Assembly: GCF_954871325.1 (NCBI RefSeq)
Contig: NC_088777.1
Span: 9,959,366 to 10,023,365 of the forward strand
Direction of reading: 5' to 3'
Length of the DNA stretch: 64,000 bases
From: Gordionus sp. m RMFG-2023
Taxonomy: Eukaryota; Nematomorpha; Gordioida; Chordodea; Parachordodidae
Shown: positions 12,367 to 24,900 of the stretch, piece by piece
Numbering within the stretch: the stretch's first letter is position 1
How the letters are laid out: the number at the start of each line of letters is the position of its first letter
Program-made: the position numbers and the translations under genes
Notes under the pieces: model-generated
Told to the model about the DNA's origin: nothing
Database searches by the model: none
The model's input: only the letters and a program-made list of their open reading frames with translations

Positions 12367-15300
12367 ATGATTTCGACATACCCTCCAGATTTTAATCATT
12401 TGGGTCAAGCACTTGGCATTAATATTTTAACCTACCCTATTACAAATGCAAAAATTTTAATACAGGTATAATTGATTTGTTAAGTAAATTCAATTTTTTA
12501 ATATCTGCATTATTTTAGCTTGGTCATGAGCCACTAAGCCCTTATCTGACAAAGGATTTATTTGGAAGGAGTGTTGGGTGTTATCCAAATGTTTTTGGCT
12601 ATAGTTAAGTCTAATATAATTATTTTAACTTTTTAAAAAATTAATTTTACTATTTTATCTCATTGCTAATTTAATTTTTTTATCATTCTAATTGTTTAAA
12701 TTTGAAATTTTATATTAAGTGGGGCACATTAAAAGGACTGCGGGAGTTATGGGTCTTTACAAAGGACTTTCTGCGAAAATATGTGAATGCTTAATTTCAG
12801 CAACTGTGTCAATACATGTTTCTAAAGTAAGGAAAAAATGATTTCAAATCAATTTTAAGGAAAATTTTTTTAAAAAGAATATTAAATAATTTTTTTTTAA
12901 ATAATATGATTAAATTATTTATTTATTAATACCTTATTAACTAAACATAAAGTATGAAAATAAGTATAAGATATCTAAGTTAAAGTTATCTTTGAAGAGA
13001 GTGAATGATTTCCAACTTGATATATAGAAAATAAATAAAAGTTCTTTCTTTCTCTTCCAAAAATATAACTAGTTCAATTCATTTCTTTTTTTAAATATAA
13101 ACTATTATATTGTAATAATTATTCAATATCAAAAAATGATATGTAAATGATTGAACCCCAACTCTTTTTTTAAAAATTTAGGTTTGAGAATTGTCTTCTA
13201 TTTATATTAATATATCAGAAACATTTCTTTTTTGTGGAATCACTTTTTTATGAAAATTTTATTAAAAATAGGGCTGCACTGATTCGATCCAATATTTGCC
13301 AATATTTATTTTAATACCAATCCGATACCAATATACTTTTTGAATTCCAAAACTTAAGAAAAAGTGTAAGATATGTTTAAAAAAGTGATAAAAAGCTATT
13401 TATAGAAAGAATTTTTATTTTTTTTTGTTAAAAAAACTATGTTTAGTAAGACATATTATTTTATCAAAAAAAAAATAAGCGTATGTCTTAATTAGAATTA
13501 TTCAAAGTTAAAATAATCCAAAATATGGTGTCCTAATTCAAAAGCTGTTTAGCTTAGGGACACTTAAATAAGTATACACCCTAACAATTTTTATAATACA
13601 TAATAAATATTTTTTTTTAAAAAATTTAATTGTAAAATTTCTGGACTTCATATTTTTATTTAATTTTAAATTTATATTAAAAAAGAGTCCTAATCAAAAT
13701 TAATCTAATAAAGATTCAGATAGCCGAGCTGTAAACCAACCCCATAAGAACCCTTCGAACTCTGATATTTTACAACCAATCCTGAAACAGAACCCTTCGA
13801 ACTCTGATATTTAACTGAACCAGAATACCACGAACTTTAGGGTTCTAGGGCAAAAATAACATGTTTAAATATTTAAAATATAATTGTTTTTTTTAAATTA
13901 TCAATATACATTTTTTTTTATGAAAATCATTTTTCTAGAAATATTTTTTTATTTTAGCATATCCATTTTATATAATTTTAAATTATTTTTCTGCCCGAAC
14001 CAAACTTGGCTCAGAGACTTTTCACTGAACCTTATTTTTGTAGATGGTGGGTTGACAGTCCTGAAACGGCTCGATATAGCCAATTTTAAATTAAGATTTT
14101 AGCCAAAATTAATGTTACAAAATAGTTGTCCAAACCTTTCTCCCATCTATTAGCAAAATCTCCAAGCTTCTCTAACATTCTGGCTAAAATATTGGGTTAA
14201 CAATTTTTTTTAAGAATCGAGCCATTTAATTAGATACAAATAGGAATATGTTTTTTTCTGCTTAAATTGATATATAATTTAATTTACTCAAAACCATCAC
14301 ATCTTTTTAACCAATTAAAAAGGGGCAAAAACGGGATCCACAACCTCCGTGTGAGACTCAAAATAGAGATCTGCAAAACTAAGTATTTTTTTTTAAAAAA
14401 AAGTAGAATATGTTTGGAAAGATTTACAATATTTTGAATTTAATCATTATGTAACATACTTAAAAAAAATTGGGATATTCTGTTTGGGTCGGGTTTAGTC
14501 GAGAAAAAATTTTGGTCCGGGTTACGTTTTTCTTCCCACCGTCGGGTTGGTTTAAAGGAAATTGTCTCTATTCTACGGTCTGATTCTGGTCTAAGTAAAT
14601 GTGGTTTAATCCCTATTGGACGATCTCTTGGGGTCCCGAGATTATGACCAAGATAAATTTAAAACATAAATTTACTATTATTTATTATATTCAAATGTTT
14701 TAACATTACATTATTTAAGAAATTAAAAGAAAAGTACCCTGGCCCTAACCTCAAGGAAATTATAGCCATGCGGGGCAAAAGGAGACCTGACCCAGAAGAG
14801 TTGATATATTCGGCTTCTGCCCCACTGCTTTACAACACTGATGGTGGAGAATTGGTTGCTGATGATCAGAGGCTATGGGAAACATTTTATGTGGAAGTAT
14901 AAAAAAATTAAGAATGGAAAGTGGGAAATTAAATGAAAAGCCATTCTCTTCTTCCATAAGTGGAGGGGGGATTATGACGCAACATCGACATAGAAAGGGG
15001 GGGGGTTAGGGAAAATAGGGATGGGAGGGAGTAGGAATTATAGTTTTTTCTAATTTTGAGTTAGAGTTCCTTTTCGACTAATTTTAAATTCGATTTCTTT
15101 TTTTATATTTTGTGGACATGAGGGAGTTATAGATTTTTTGGGGGAGAGTGATGATATCATCATTAGCTTAGAAAAGGTGTGAAGTGCCTGCTTAGAGTTA
15201 ATTACAAGAAAATTCACTTAATTTTTTTATAAATACTATGTATAATTTAAAAGCTAGCGAGAGAATCCTTATGTCATTTGGCGGGCATAGTTGCGAGTCA

Positions 15301-18300
15301 ACCTTTTCACGGTAATTTCAATTCAGAAACATAGAAATTTAAGATTTATTTTATGATCTTAATTTTAAAAGTATTGTTTTTGAAATCACTTTTGGGTAAA
15401 CGACAAATATGCCAAAATAACATGATTATCGGACTACCATTTTTAAAATAGATGAAACTTGGCATGAAGGTAAAATAGATTGTATATTTTATTCAAATCA
15501 AAATTTTAATGTCCTAACTCAAATATATCCCGAGTTATGGGCCTTCAAAGTTCTATGAGAGCCTTTTCCTCTTTTAGCGAATCTTAAAATACTCAAAATA
15601 TTTTTGGTCTAAAGTAAGAAATTTTATATCATTTTGTAGCCCTTAAAACTCTCTTAAAGTAAATACAAAATAATTTTTAAAAATATCTTCAGTGTCGTTG
15701 TATTTCCGTAAAATTAAAAAAATTATTTTGAAAAGTGCTCCATTTAAAATGATGAAACGCATGAAATACATTTATTACCAATATATTTATATATTAAAGT
15801 AAAAATATTAATGGGAAAAAAAAGAATTTAAATTTTATTTAGTTTTTTTTATAATTTTGGGTACTGAAAAATCAATTATAAAGGGCGTTGAAATTTATCA
15901 TAAATGTTTATATATAACCAATTTATTTAAATATGTAAGTAAAAAATATTAATGAAGAAAATAAAAATTTAAATTTTATTTAGTTTATATAATTTTAGGA
16001 ATAAATAAATCAGTTATAGAGAGCGCTATTTTTAAAGTTAATTATAATATATTTTATAAATAATAATACACATTTTTATACCCTAATAAAAAGAAATATT
16101 ATAATTAACTTTATAGATAATCCCCTCTATAATTGATTTTTTATTTTTAAAATTATAATTAAATAAAATTTTAATTCTTATTTCCATTAATATATTTTAC
16201 TTAAATGTTTAAATACATTGGTAATAAACAAATTTGATGAGTTTCAAACGCCCTTTATAATGGAGATTATATTCCATAAATTATAAAAAAAACTAAATAA
16301 AATTTAAATTCTTATTTTCTCCATTAATATTTTTTACTTAAATATATTGGTAATAAACATATTTCATGAGTTTCATCTTTTTAAATGGAGCACTTTTCAA
16401 AATAATTATTGCATTTTCTTGAGGCGAATTTTAAAAGCTAAAAATGATATAAAATTTGTTTCTTTAGACCAACAATAATTCGTTAAAAAAAATGTTCTCA
16501 TCGAACTTTGAAGGCCCATAACTCGGGATTTATTTGAGCAAGGGCATTAAAATTTGGATTTGTATATAATATACAATCTATTTAACCCCTATGCCAAGTT
16601 TCATTCATTTTAAAATGGTCGTCCGAATCAATGGTCGATTTTGTCATGAAAGTACCATTTTAACTAAAATAGTTGCTCACCTTAAAATTTCAATTTGGAA
16701 TGTTGAATTTTATTATTTTAATTTTAGGAAAATTTTACTCTATATTTTGTATTTAAAAAATTAATATTTATCTCATATAGTTGTATGCGTCAGAATGATT
16801 GCGGATTACATTGGGAAAGAAGCCAAATACTCGTAACCATTACAAAAATATTTGTTATTTATTTTTAATATACTCTTTTGAATGCCATTCAAGCTTAATT
16901 ACCTAATTTTGATTGAGATCAATTTTAAAAATTTATATACAAAAATTTAATATTAATAGACAATGACACCTTATTTTTTGATTGATGATACTAACAAGTA
17001 ATTTTAACTTATTTAGAATATATAGCCACCTTATATGGTCTTGTAGTTTGAATATTGGAGTGCTTTTTTATCTGAGGGTTCTAAAATGTTTGAATTAACT
17101 AAATAGTTTAAGTAGTTTAAATTTTGACTGAGTATCTCTTAAAAAATAATGCTTAAATAGAGGTTTTTAAATCCTTACGCTATAATATTTAGATCCTGAC
17201 ATATCTCATGACAATTCATAAATTTATGAAACATATCATTTATTTTTAAGAATAAGATTACTAAATTATGGCCATTTTAATGTTTGATTAGGAATTTTTT
17301 TCTTAAAGTTGACACGGCAAAGATTCTATAAAACTTAAACTCCCATTCCCCACCCAAAAAAATAGATACCTTCAAATTTTGGTAATATATTTTCTTTAAA
17401 TTTTCTCCTTATATTATTGTTAAGATATAAATATAAACAATTATGCAAAATACGAGGTTGAACAATATAATGATATATTTTGATATTATAATGTTATTTT
17501 ATGAAATTCGAATTGCAAAAAAATAAATACTATTAAGAGGTATATTTGCGTCGATAGCTGAGATTAAAAGCAATGATGGTTTGCCTGGATTTTTCAGGTT
17601 TATATAATTCTATAAAATAATAAACCTAAATTGATTATCAATTATATTATTTATAGAAAATATTGTTTGTTTTATTATTACCATATTATTTATATATTTT
17701 AAATGCAATTATTTTATAACATATATTATATAGTGGATTGATGCCTAGGGTGTTGGGCGAATTATTTACCTTTTGGATTTCGTATACCCTGGCTTACTTC
17801 GCCAACAAATACATCCTGGATAATACTGTATATATAACTTATTTTATTATTTATTTTTTGTCCATTCATTTTTTTTGAAAATTAGAAACAAATGAAAGGT
17901 CTGGACACTTATAACTTAAATAAAGTGGGCACTAGGGAGGGGATACAAAATTTTGACGAGTTTCCTCTTTTTATATTTTGAGCACCCATTTAGCCTCAGG
18001 AAAAGTCTGGTGATACCCATAGTCTAAGAGGATTGTTACTTAGAATGACTATAAATAAGCTTTGATTCATTCTTCCGAAAATTTTTGTTTTCCATATTAA
18101 TATAACAATGGTTGTTCATTATGGTCCCCTTTGCAAAACGTTAAATTTTAACATCAATTTGAAATTAAAATGAATACTACTTTGTAATAAAAATTATTTT
18201 GAGAAATTTATTTTTTATAAGGTGCAAAATTTATTTATGTAAACATATATTATTTTTTAACTTCAGGAATTGCAAAATCATTCGCTGACCATTGCCGGGG

Positions 18301-19341
18301 TAATTTAATATTTTCTTTAAAAATTTTATACATTTTTTTTCCACAATTCTTACTGAATTGATAATATTTTTTATCTTCTTTCTCTCGATTCGTTGATAGA
18401 TTATAGCGAATATTTTCACCTACCCATACACCTTAGTTGGTAATATCATGTGCGTTACTGGGGCAACAGGGTATCAATTATTATATATATTTTCTCATTC
18501 TTTTCTTTATAAATTTCTACTCTTATCTCGTACCTCTTAAAAAAAACTATTTATTATCTTTATATCTTCCCAATTATCATATTGAAATAAAACGAGATAA
18601 GCTTAAAATTAGCGAATATAAAAAATAACTACAAAAAAAGTGTGAATATATATTTTTTTAGAGAAATTATAAAATAGGGGGGGGGGGGAATCTCGGTAAA
18701 TAATAAATAGAAAAAGAGGGCAAAGTAAGAATTAAATATATTTTACGCATTATTTCTCTCATATCTTTAAACTTTCCTTTTTCATCTAAATTATTTATAC
18801 TAGATTAAGAGCTGGGCGGCCTCCCCTTATGTTGTTTTACAAGAATTGGTTTGATTGCTGGAATCATTTAAGTGCTCAAGTAATTAACAAATTTGATATA
18901 TGACACTTTATACTCTTTTATTAGTTCTTCTAAGTTTCAAATTATTCTAGTATTTTTTTAAAATATTTTATAATCTTACGAAGACCTTATCTCCTAAATA
19001 TTTTATTAGAGATAATCGATGTTTAAGCTTATATATTAATATTTAGGGCAAATTACGAAACGTTTAAATATTATTAGCCCATTGCAATATGTTTGTTTAA
19101 TCATATTAAAACCTTCTATTTTTATATGAATATTTTTTGAAAATTATAATAGAATATTACTTAAAGTATCAGAAATTTATTATGGTTTAATATTTTATTT
19201 ATAATGTTATTATTTTTTTTATCTCATACAGTTTTCCTATTTTTTTAAAAAAAATAACAGGGTCAACTCAAAAGGGGATCTCAGCTTTTCTGGAGAACTT
19301 TGCCAATGCTGAAAAATGTAGACTATGCTACATTGGATTAG
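12367..19341 (+). CDS. MTCH2: Mitochondrial carrier homologue 2 (MTCH2-like), 12 exons
   Basis: MTCH proteins are divergent SLC25 carriers of the mitochondrial outer membrane; vertebrate MTCH2 acts as an insertase for tail-anchored proteins and binds tBID. Exons: 12367-12465, 12519-12603, 12720-12826, 15123-15176, 15254-15311, 16781-16832, 17538-17597, 17734-17827, 18267-18299, 18400-18470, 18804-18879, 19261-19341. All phases agree, giving 289 aa (human about 303). Matches to human MTCH2 run end to end: an LGHEPLSPYL segment after the N-terminal helix, GLYKGLSAKICE (first repeat), ASQPFHV, YIGKEAKYS, then GLPGFFSGLMPRVLGE, the LAYFANKYILD helix, IFTYPYTLVGNIM, and RAGRPP...NWFDCW near the end. 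The start is the first ATG of the conserved N-terminus. Exons 4 and 5 are the least conserved and least certain. Intron 5 holds a long inverted repeat. Confidence 0.9.
13270..15000. other. MTCH2 intron 3: transposon debris and an unexplained open stretch
   Basis: Intron 3 (12827-15122) contains several fragments typical of non-autonomous DNA transposons. These include a GGGCTGCACTGATTCGATCC-like terminus at 13273, a 30-base motif (CCCTTCGAACTCTGATATTT core) present twice 42 bases apart at 13751 and 13793, and CGGGTT/GGTCCGG-rich subterminal-like sequence at 14485-14600. At about 14660-14902 a plus-strand frame with higher GC is open and protein-like but unrecognised (see findings). Confidence 0.4.
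15395..16660. repeat. Long inverted repeat (about 1.27 kb) in MTCH2 intron 5
   Basis: The left arm (about 15395-16000) and right arm (about 16060-16660) are reverse complements. For example GCCTTCAAAG at 15541-15550 pairs with CTTTGAAGGC at 16506-16515, and GGACTACCAT at 15431 pairs with ATGGTCGTCC at 16615-16624, both centred near 16028. Closer to the middle the centre shifts to about 16073 because part of the left arm is duplicated (roughly 115-base copies around 15800-15900 and 15930-16025). It fills most of the 1,469-nt intron. It is probably a foldback-type transposon or a transposon with very long inverted termini; no transposase was seen. Confidence 0.8.
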
Positions 19342-19342
19342 A

Positions 19343-19348
19343 AATAAA
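19343..19348 (+). terminator. MTCH2 polyadenylation signal AATAAA
   Basis: AATAAA begins two bases after the TAG stop. This is a very short distance and implies an extremely short 3' UTR if it is used. In such AT-rich DNA the hexamer also occurs by chance. Confidence 0.4.
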
Positions 19349-20338
19349 TAAAATTATTTTAATCTAGCCGACAATACTGATATACCCCCCTTGTTTTTTT
19401 TAAATTAAAAATGTATTATTTATGCTTTCTCTTCTATCTTGCTCACTTTGAGTATGCATGGAACGTTATACAACCGAACTAAATTAACATATGATAAAAG
19501 CATTTAGTTTGATAGATTTATTTATTTTTCTAAATGATTATAATTTTGAATCAAAAATTTAATCAATTCGTATTTACTTGCCATAATTAAAGGGGTTTTA
19601 AAAATATATTTCTTTTTATAACCCCACCTCCTCTTTCTCCATAATTGGTAGGAATAGGATACGGGATCTTTTTTTAACAGATAGAAATTTTATTGTATCT
19701 ATAAATTATTATGGTAGTGTAGGCGTATTATATATTCATATTATCTATACTGTTTTATAGATCACAATTAGCCAGTTTTTAGCTTTTATTATTGTATTAG
19801 ATTTTGTTTATAGTCACATATATTAGATAATAAAATAAATATACACATATTTAAAAGTAATATTTTTAATAGCCGAATTTGAAAAAAAAATTATGAATAT
19901 TTTTTTCAACTAAAATTTTGAGCAATTTTAGGCAAAATAGATCAGAAATCATGTTTAAACATTCTCAGAACATTTTTTATTTTGTAGAGCATTTCAAACT
20001 GTTAATAAACTAGTGAGCTCCAATTCTCAGTACTTGCACAATCATATATAATAATTTGTCCGAAAATAATAACAGAATGATATATTATAAATTTAATATA
20101 AGATTAATCTTTTTAAAAAGAGAAGGTTGTTATCTTTGGATTAATGAAAACTAATTAAAATTTCTTTTTATACTACTACAATCGTAGCCTTAAATACCCG
20201 AATATAAGTCTTGGAATTTTTTTATAATAAATTTATTTGTGTAACAACATAATTAAAATATCTTAAACCCGGAATGACATAAAGATTTTTTTTATCGTTT
20301 ATTAGAGCTGTCTAAGATTTAATACATTTAAAATTTAT

Positions 20339-20512
20339 TATTTTTTGGTAATAATTTTTTGTTATTTATTAAATACTATTATGTTTAAACGATAATTATT
20401 TTTTGGTAATAATTTTTTGTTATTTATTAAATACTATTATGTTTAAACGATAATTATTTTTTGGTAATAATTTTTTGTTATTTATTAAATACTATTATGT
20501 TTAAACGATAAT
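20339..20512. repeat. 58-bp unit, three tandem copies
   Basis: GGTAATAATTTTTTGTTATT and its flanks recur at 20347, 20405 and 20463, an exact 58-base period. The three copies appear essentially identical, so the expansion is recent. Confidence 0.9.
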
Positions 20513-21887
20513 ATTATCATAACGCAATTATAATAAGTTTTATTTATTTGAGATTTTGTCACTATTTGCGATTCTCCGTCATTTTGACTGTGTACCCTTA
20601 CTTAGCATTATTATTTTGTAAAATCTTGAAGATTTCTACTCCCAAGAACTTAATTCACAGAGTGTGCTTCAGGGTCGCCAAAAATTTTAAATAAATAGAA
20701 TTATTTTTCCAATATTACATATAATATCACACTAAACTAATTGGTAATTAATTAAATATATCTTAAAAAAAATATAACGATGGAAAATTTAAAAAAAGGT
20801 AACTTCTATGTCTTAAAAATTGAAGAAGTTTATGTTTTGGATTATTTGTTCTTGCACAGGTAAATCTTGTAAACAAAATTATGCAAAGCGGCAATATCGG
20901 TTTAAATAATGTAATGACGCTTAACCAAAAATGTATTCATTTTTAGATCTATTAATTAAGGATTGTTCCCAACAATAACTTAAATTCGGTTAAAAAGATT
21001 TCCTAGGAAGGGGGGAGGGGCGAATACCGGATTTAGAAGGGAAATATCGTATTGAGTTTTTTTGACGTTTTGCTCGATCAAGTTAAGATATATTACACGA
21101 ACGCCTCAATTAGGTTCGATATATCTCTTGAAATACCTTTGATACTGATTCGCGAATTCATGGCAATCAATAAAATACTTTGCTAACTAACAAATATTTA
21201 TTGGAATTTGATATTGATGATTTAGGTCTTATGATCGAACTTAATATATCTAAACAAATTTTAACATTATAGAAATAGGCTAGCAGAAGCATTATTTAAT
21301 TGTCCTATATAATTTACCATCAATTCCGATCACCGTGGCTTTGGTTGAGCAGCTTTTCAAAGCTTAAATTAATTGAAATCTGTCGGATATCCAGCATGAT
21401 TCAGGATCGGTTCATTGCGCTAACCCTAATATTTCTATAGAAAATAATGCTATGAATTTAAGATATTTATAGCATCCTCAATAAAGAAAACATTTGGAAG
21501 GCTAAAATTTTAGTTTTAATGTGCCATTTGGTTGTGAATATGATATAGCATACGCCATTTAAATTTTTAGTGTAATTTGTGATTATGAATATTTATAAAA
21601 TAACCATTTTTAGATAGCTAAAAAAGACTGATAGAAATTTCGTTTTTTATATATTTTTTTAACTTTAAATACATTTATATGAACCAAGGCATCCATATTA
21701 AACGAATTTATATAATGACAGTTTTTTTAAATTGTAAGATGTGATATAAATCCTATAAAACTTAACTATAGTTCCAAATTTGAAATAAACGCAACATAAG
21801 GATTTATCGGAAATATATATAATCATTGATATTGGCGGTGAAATGGCTTGCAGCATAATGTACCTCAAGCATGATAACGTCTCCCAT

Positions 21888-21893
21888 TTTATT
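21888..21893 (-). terminator. Chordin polyadenylation signal AATAAA
   Basis: TTTATT on the plus strand reads AATAAA on the minus strand, about 45 bases past the chordin stop codon. The position is plausible for 3' end formation. Confidence 0.5.
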
Positions 21894-21938
21894 ATATCTT
21901 AATTATTAGCTTCATTCTTAGGGTAAAGTTGAACAAGA

Positions 21939-24900
21939 TTACATTTCACTAGTGAAATTCGAAAATTTTAAATAATTTTTAACAATAACTGGCAATTCAT
22001 TCTTAATGTCCATTACTTTTTTTCTGTGTTTCTTGCCTTTTTTCTTCCTGTTCTTTTTGCAAAATTTTCCTCTTTTTCTTTTTTTGCCGTTTTTTCTTTT
22101 TCCACACCTTTTCTTCCCATTTTTTATTTTTCCCTTTTTACCAGGCCTAGTCTTTAGTCTCCCTTTTTTTTCTCTCATCCAATCTTTTATTATGCTCCCT
22201 GAAGCAAGCGACAATGTTGTATTTTGAAGGATATTACTTTTATTTGATTTATTAATTTGTTCAATCTTAGAAACTCGAATATTATCATTTTGTTTGATCG
22301 ATGTTTTGCCTTTCAATTTATATTTAGGATCTTGGTCTGTTACAGGAATTGAATAATTTAAATGTTTGTTTGGCATTATTGAGTGATCGAATCCTGTAAC
22401 AATATTTGAAAAAATTAATGAAAATAACAAAATATAAATTTATACAGCTATAAATAAAGTTATTCCTGATTAAATTAATATTACGCGTAGATAAGAAAGA
22501 CTTAAAATATAATTTAAGGTCAACTTACCATTAGAATAGATTTGGGTTGAATTTCTAATCCGGTTTTGCTTTTTGGTGCAACGGTTGCAAACCCATTTTG
22601 AAGACTTGGCGCATATTTTTAGAAATAACATTAAAAATTTTTTAAAAAAATGCGTTTAAAATTACTTTGCAGATGCAAACGATGCATGGCATGTTTTGGA
22701 AGGCAGATATCTCAGCATAATATAGTTCTCCTTCGTAGTATTCCTTTTCTCTAAATTTACACATACCTTTTTAAATACAAATATTTTTCGAGAAAAAAAA
22801 GTATAATTCATTTTTAATATATATGCACTAAAACTGATCGGGCTGGGTTCGGGCCTATTTAAAAAAAAAAATAGGATTCGGATCCGATCTAATTGTACAA
22901 GGGCCTATAATTCTCGAATCAGGTCGGTCGGACAAAAATTATAAAACATTGAAATGAGCCAGATCTGAAGGTTCAATTCCTGGCTCTGATAGAAATATAG
23001 TGTTAAATAAAATAATAATAAGGTAAAAATATTATTTAAAAAGTCTTATGAATACTTTCAATGTAGTTAGAATATGGTCCATCTCTTTGGGGTTCTTTGC
23101 TTCTTTTAGAGTAACCTTTATATGCATCCATAGCTACCAGATTTCTTTTATCTACTTCATCTCCATTCCTGTAATCCGAGATGGAATTCAAATCGCCTTT
23201 TGAAAAAAATTATTATTAATATAACTAATCACTAATCCACAAATTTATAGATGGCAATAATTAAAATAGGGATAAAGTTATACATATTTATTCTGTAATA
23301 AAAATTTTTTTACTATTACTTTTGCAAACTTTGCAACAGGATCCTTCTGTGTATACTACATTGTTGAGAGGGCAACTCATTATTGGGCATTTAACCCTTT
23401 CGCAAACGACTTTCAACGTAGGCTAAGTAAAAATTTTTATACATATATATATATCGTATATATCATTCGTAAACGACAATCAACAGGGCTAATTAGAAAT
23501 TTTTATTCGTATATATCTTTTATAACAAACAGTTTAACATAAAAGTTAATATTAACGCTACTTCATAATTTTTTCATTGCATAAATACTTTTAAATATGT
23601 TGAAGAGCTTAGGCTAATAAAGAACTCTTAAGGCCCAATTTAATATTGGTCATACAAACTTTTTATATAGAGACCAACCAAAAATTAGCAATATTTTTAT
23701 ATTTCAAAAATGATTAAATAAAGTAACTATATGGCAATATTCAAAAAATAATCAAGAGAACTTATAATATTGCTAAAATAGCTTACACCGCAGTGACAGG
23801 TAACACACTTGTCCACTCCGAAGGGTGGAACCTTAGGATTCCAATTTGCGTATTTAGGATAAATATCGCTACCAAAGATGCAGGAATTTGACTTTTTAAC
23901 ATCTAATTTGGAAACTGGAATAAAAGGAATTTGGGTGTAATTATTTTTGACGTCACAACATTTTTGGGCGTATATTCTTAGATTTTTTTTATTTTGTAAG
24001 GAAGAGGCATCACTTCCTTGACATTCGTCCTCCGTGGCTTTACAGAAGAGTAGATTTTTCTAATTAAAAATGTTCGATGTAATATATATTTTTTTAAAAT
24101 ACATAAATTAACTTAAGTCTCCTAACCCCGCCCACCCCATTAAGAATGAGTTAAATTAAAAACTCTGTTCTGTCCCCAAATCTTATAAATCCAATACAAT
24201 AATATTCACTTTTTCTGTGGTTTTATTGCTATTGGATAATTAACTCCAGCGAGTATCAATAGCATTCTATTTCTGATTATATTTAAAATGATAAAATATC
24301 AGGCACATCGTTACACTTTTAAAAAAGTGTATAAAAGTGCCAATTCTCTCTCTCTATAAAGAATTACTAAAAAACGAATCTATAAAAAAATTTACTAGGG
24401 TGAAAAATTTTCAGCAAGGCAAATTTTTTATTATCGTATGCAAAGTTATATTTATTTTTAATTATTATAAACTTACTCATATTTCAATGGATTTCATTGT
24501 AAATTAAATAATAGGATGCCGAGTTTTTCAAAATAAGGTTCTGAAGCACCTAACCATGCGCCTGCTTCTCATCCCAAAATTATTTTCAATGATTCCGAAA
24601 ATTTTCACTAATTAAAGGGAAAAAAATTACCCTGCATTGACACTTTCGACAATTAGAAACGAAATATTTCCATCTGTTTGTAACGTGGTTGCCTATATCC
24701 TTTGAACAATTCATTGGGCTGTGATCCTCCCTCATTTCAAATACATCCGCATCTATATTAGCAGGTTTTGTGTATAAGGTCGATTTGGAGTATTCGTATT
24801 TATTATAATTAATAATTTTTTGACTGGAAATTTTAGGCAACTTTTCATCTTCAGCAACATCTTTTATAACTATCTATATGTTTTTTAATCAATTAAAATT

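Larger units (their letters stand above)
19342..21938. other. Intergenic space between convergent MTCH2 and chordin
   Basis: No gene was seen. It contains MTCH2's AATAAA (19343-19348), chordin's AATAAA on the minus strand (21888-21893) and the 58-base triplicate at 20339-20512. The remainder is AT-rich. Confidence 0.6.

Noticed and set aside
17030-17075. Alternative MTCH2 exon near 17050
   Set aside because: It gave inconsistent phases; the exon at 17538-17597 fits both the homology and the phases.
22006-22227. Plus-strand 73-codon Phe/Leu-rich frame
   Set aside because: It is the antisense shadow of the Lys-rich last chordin exon.
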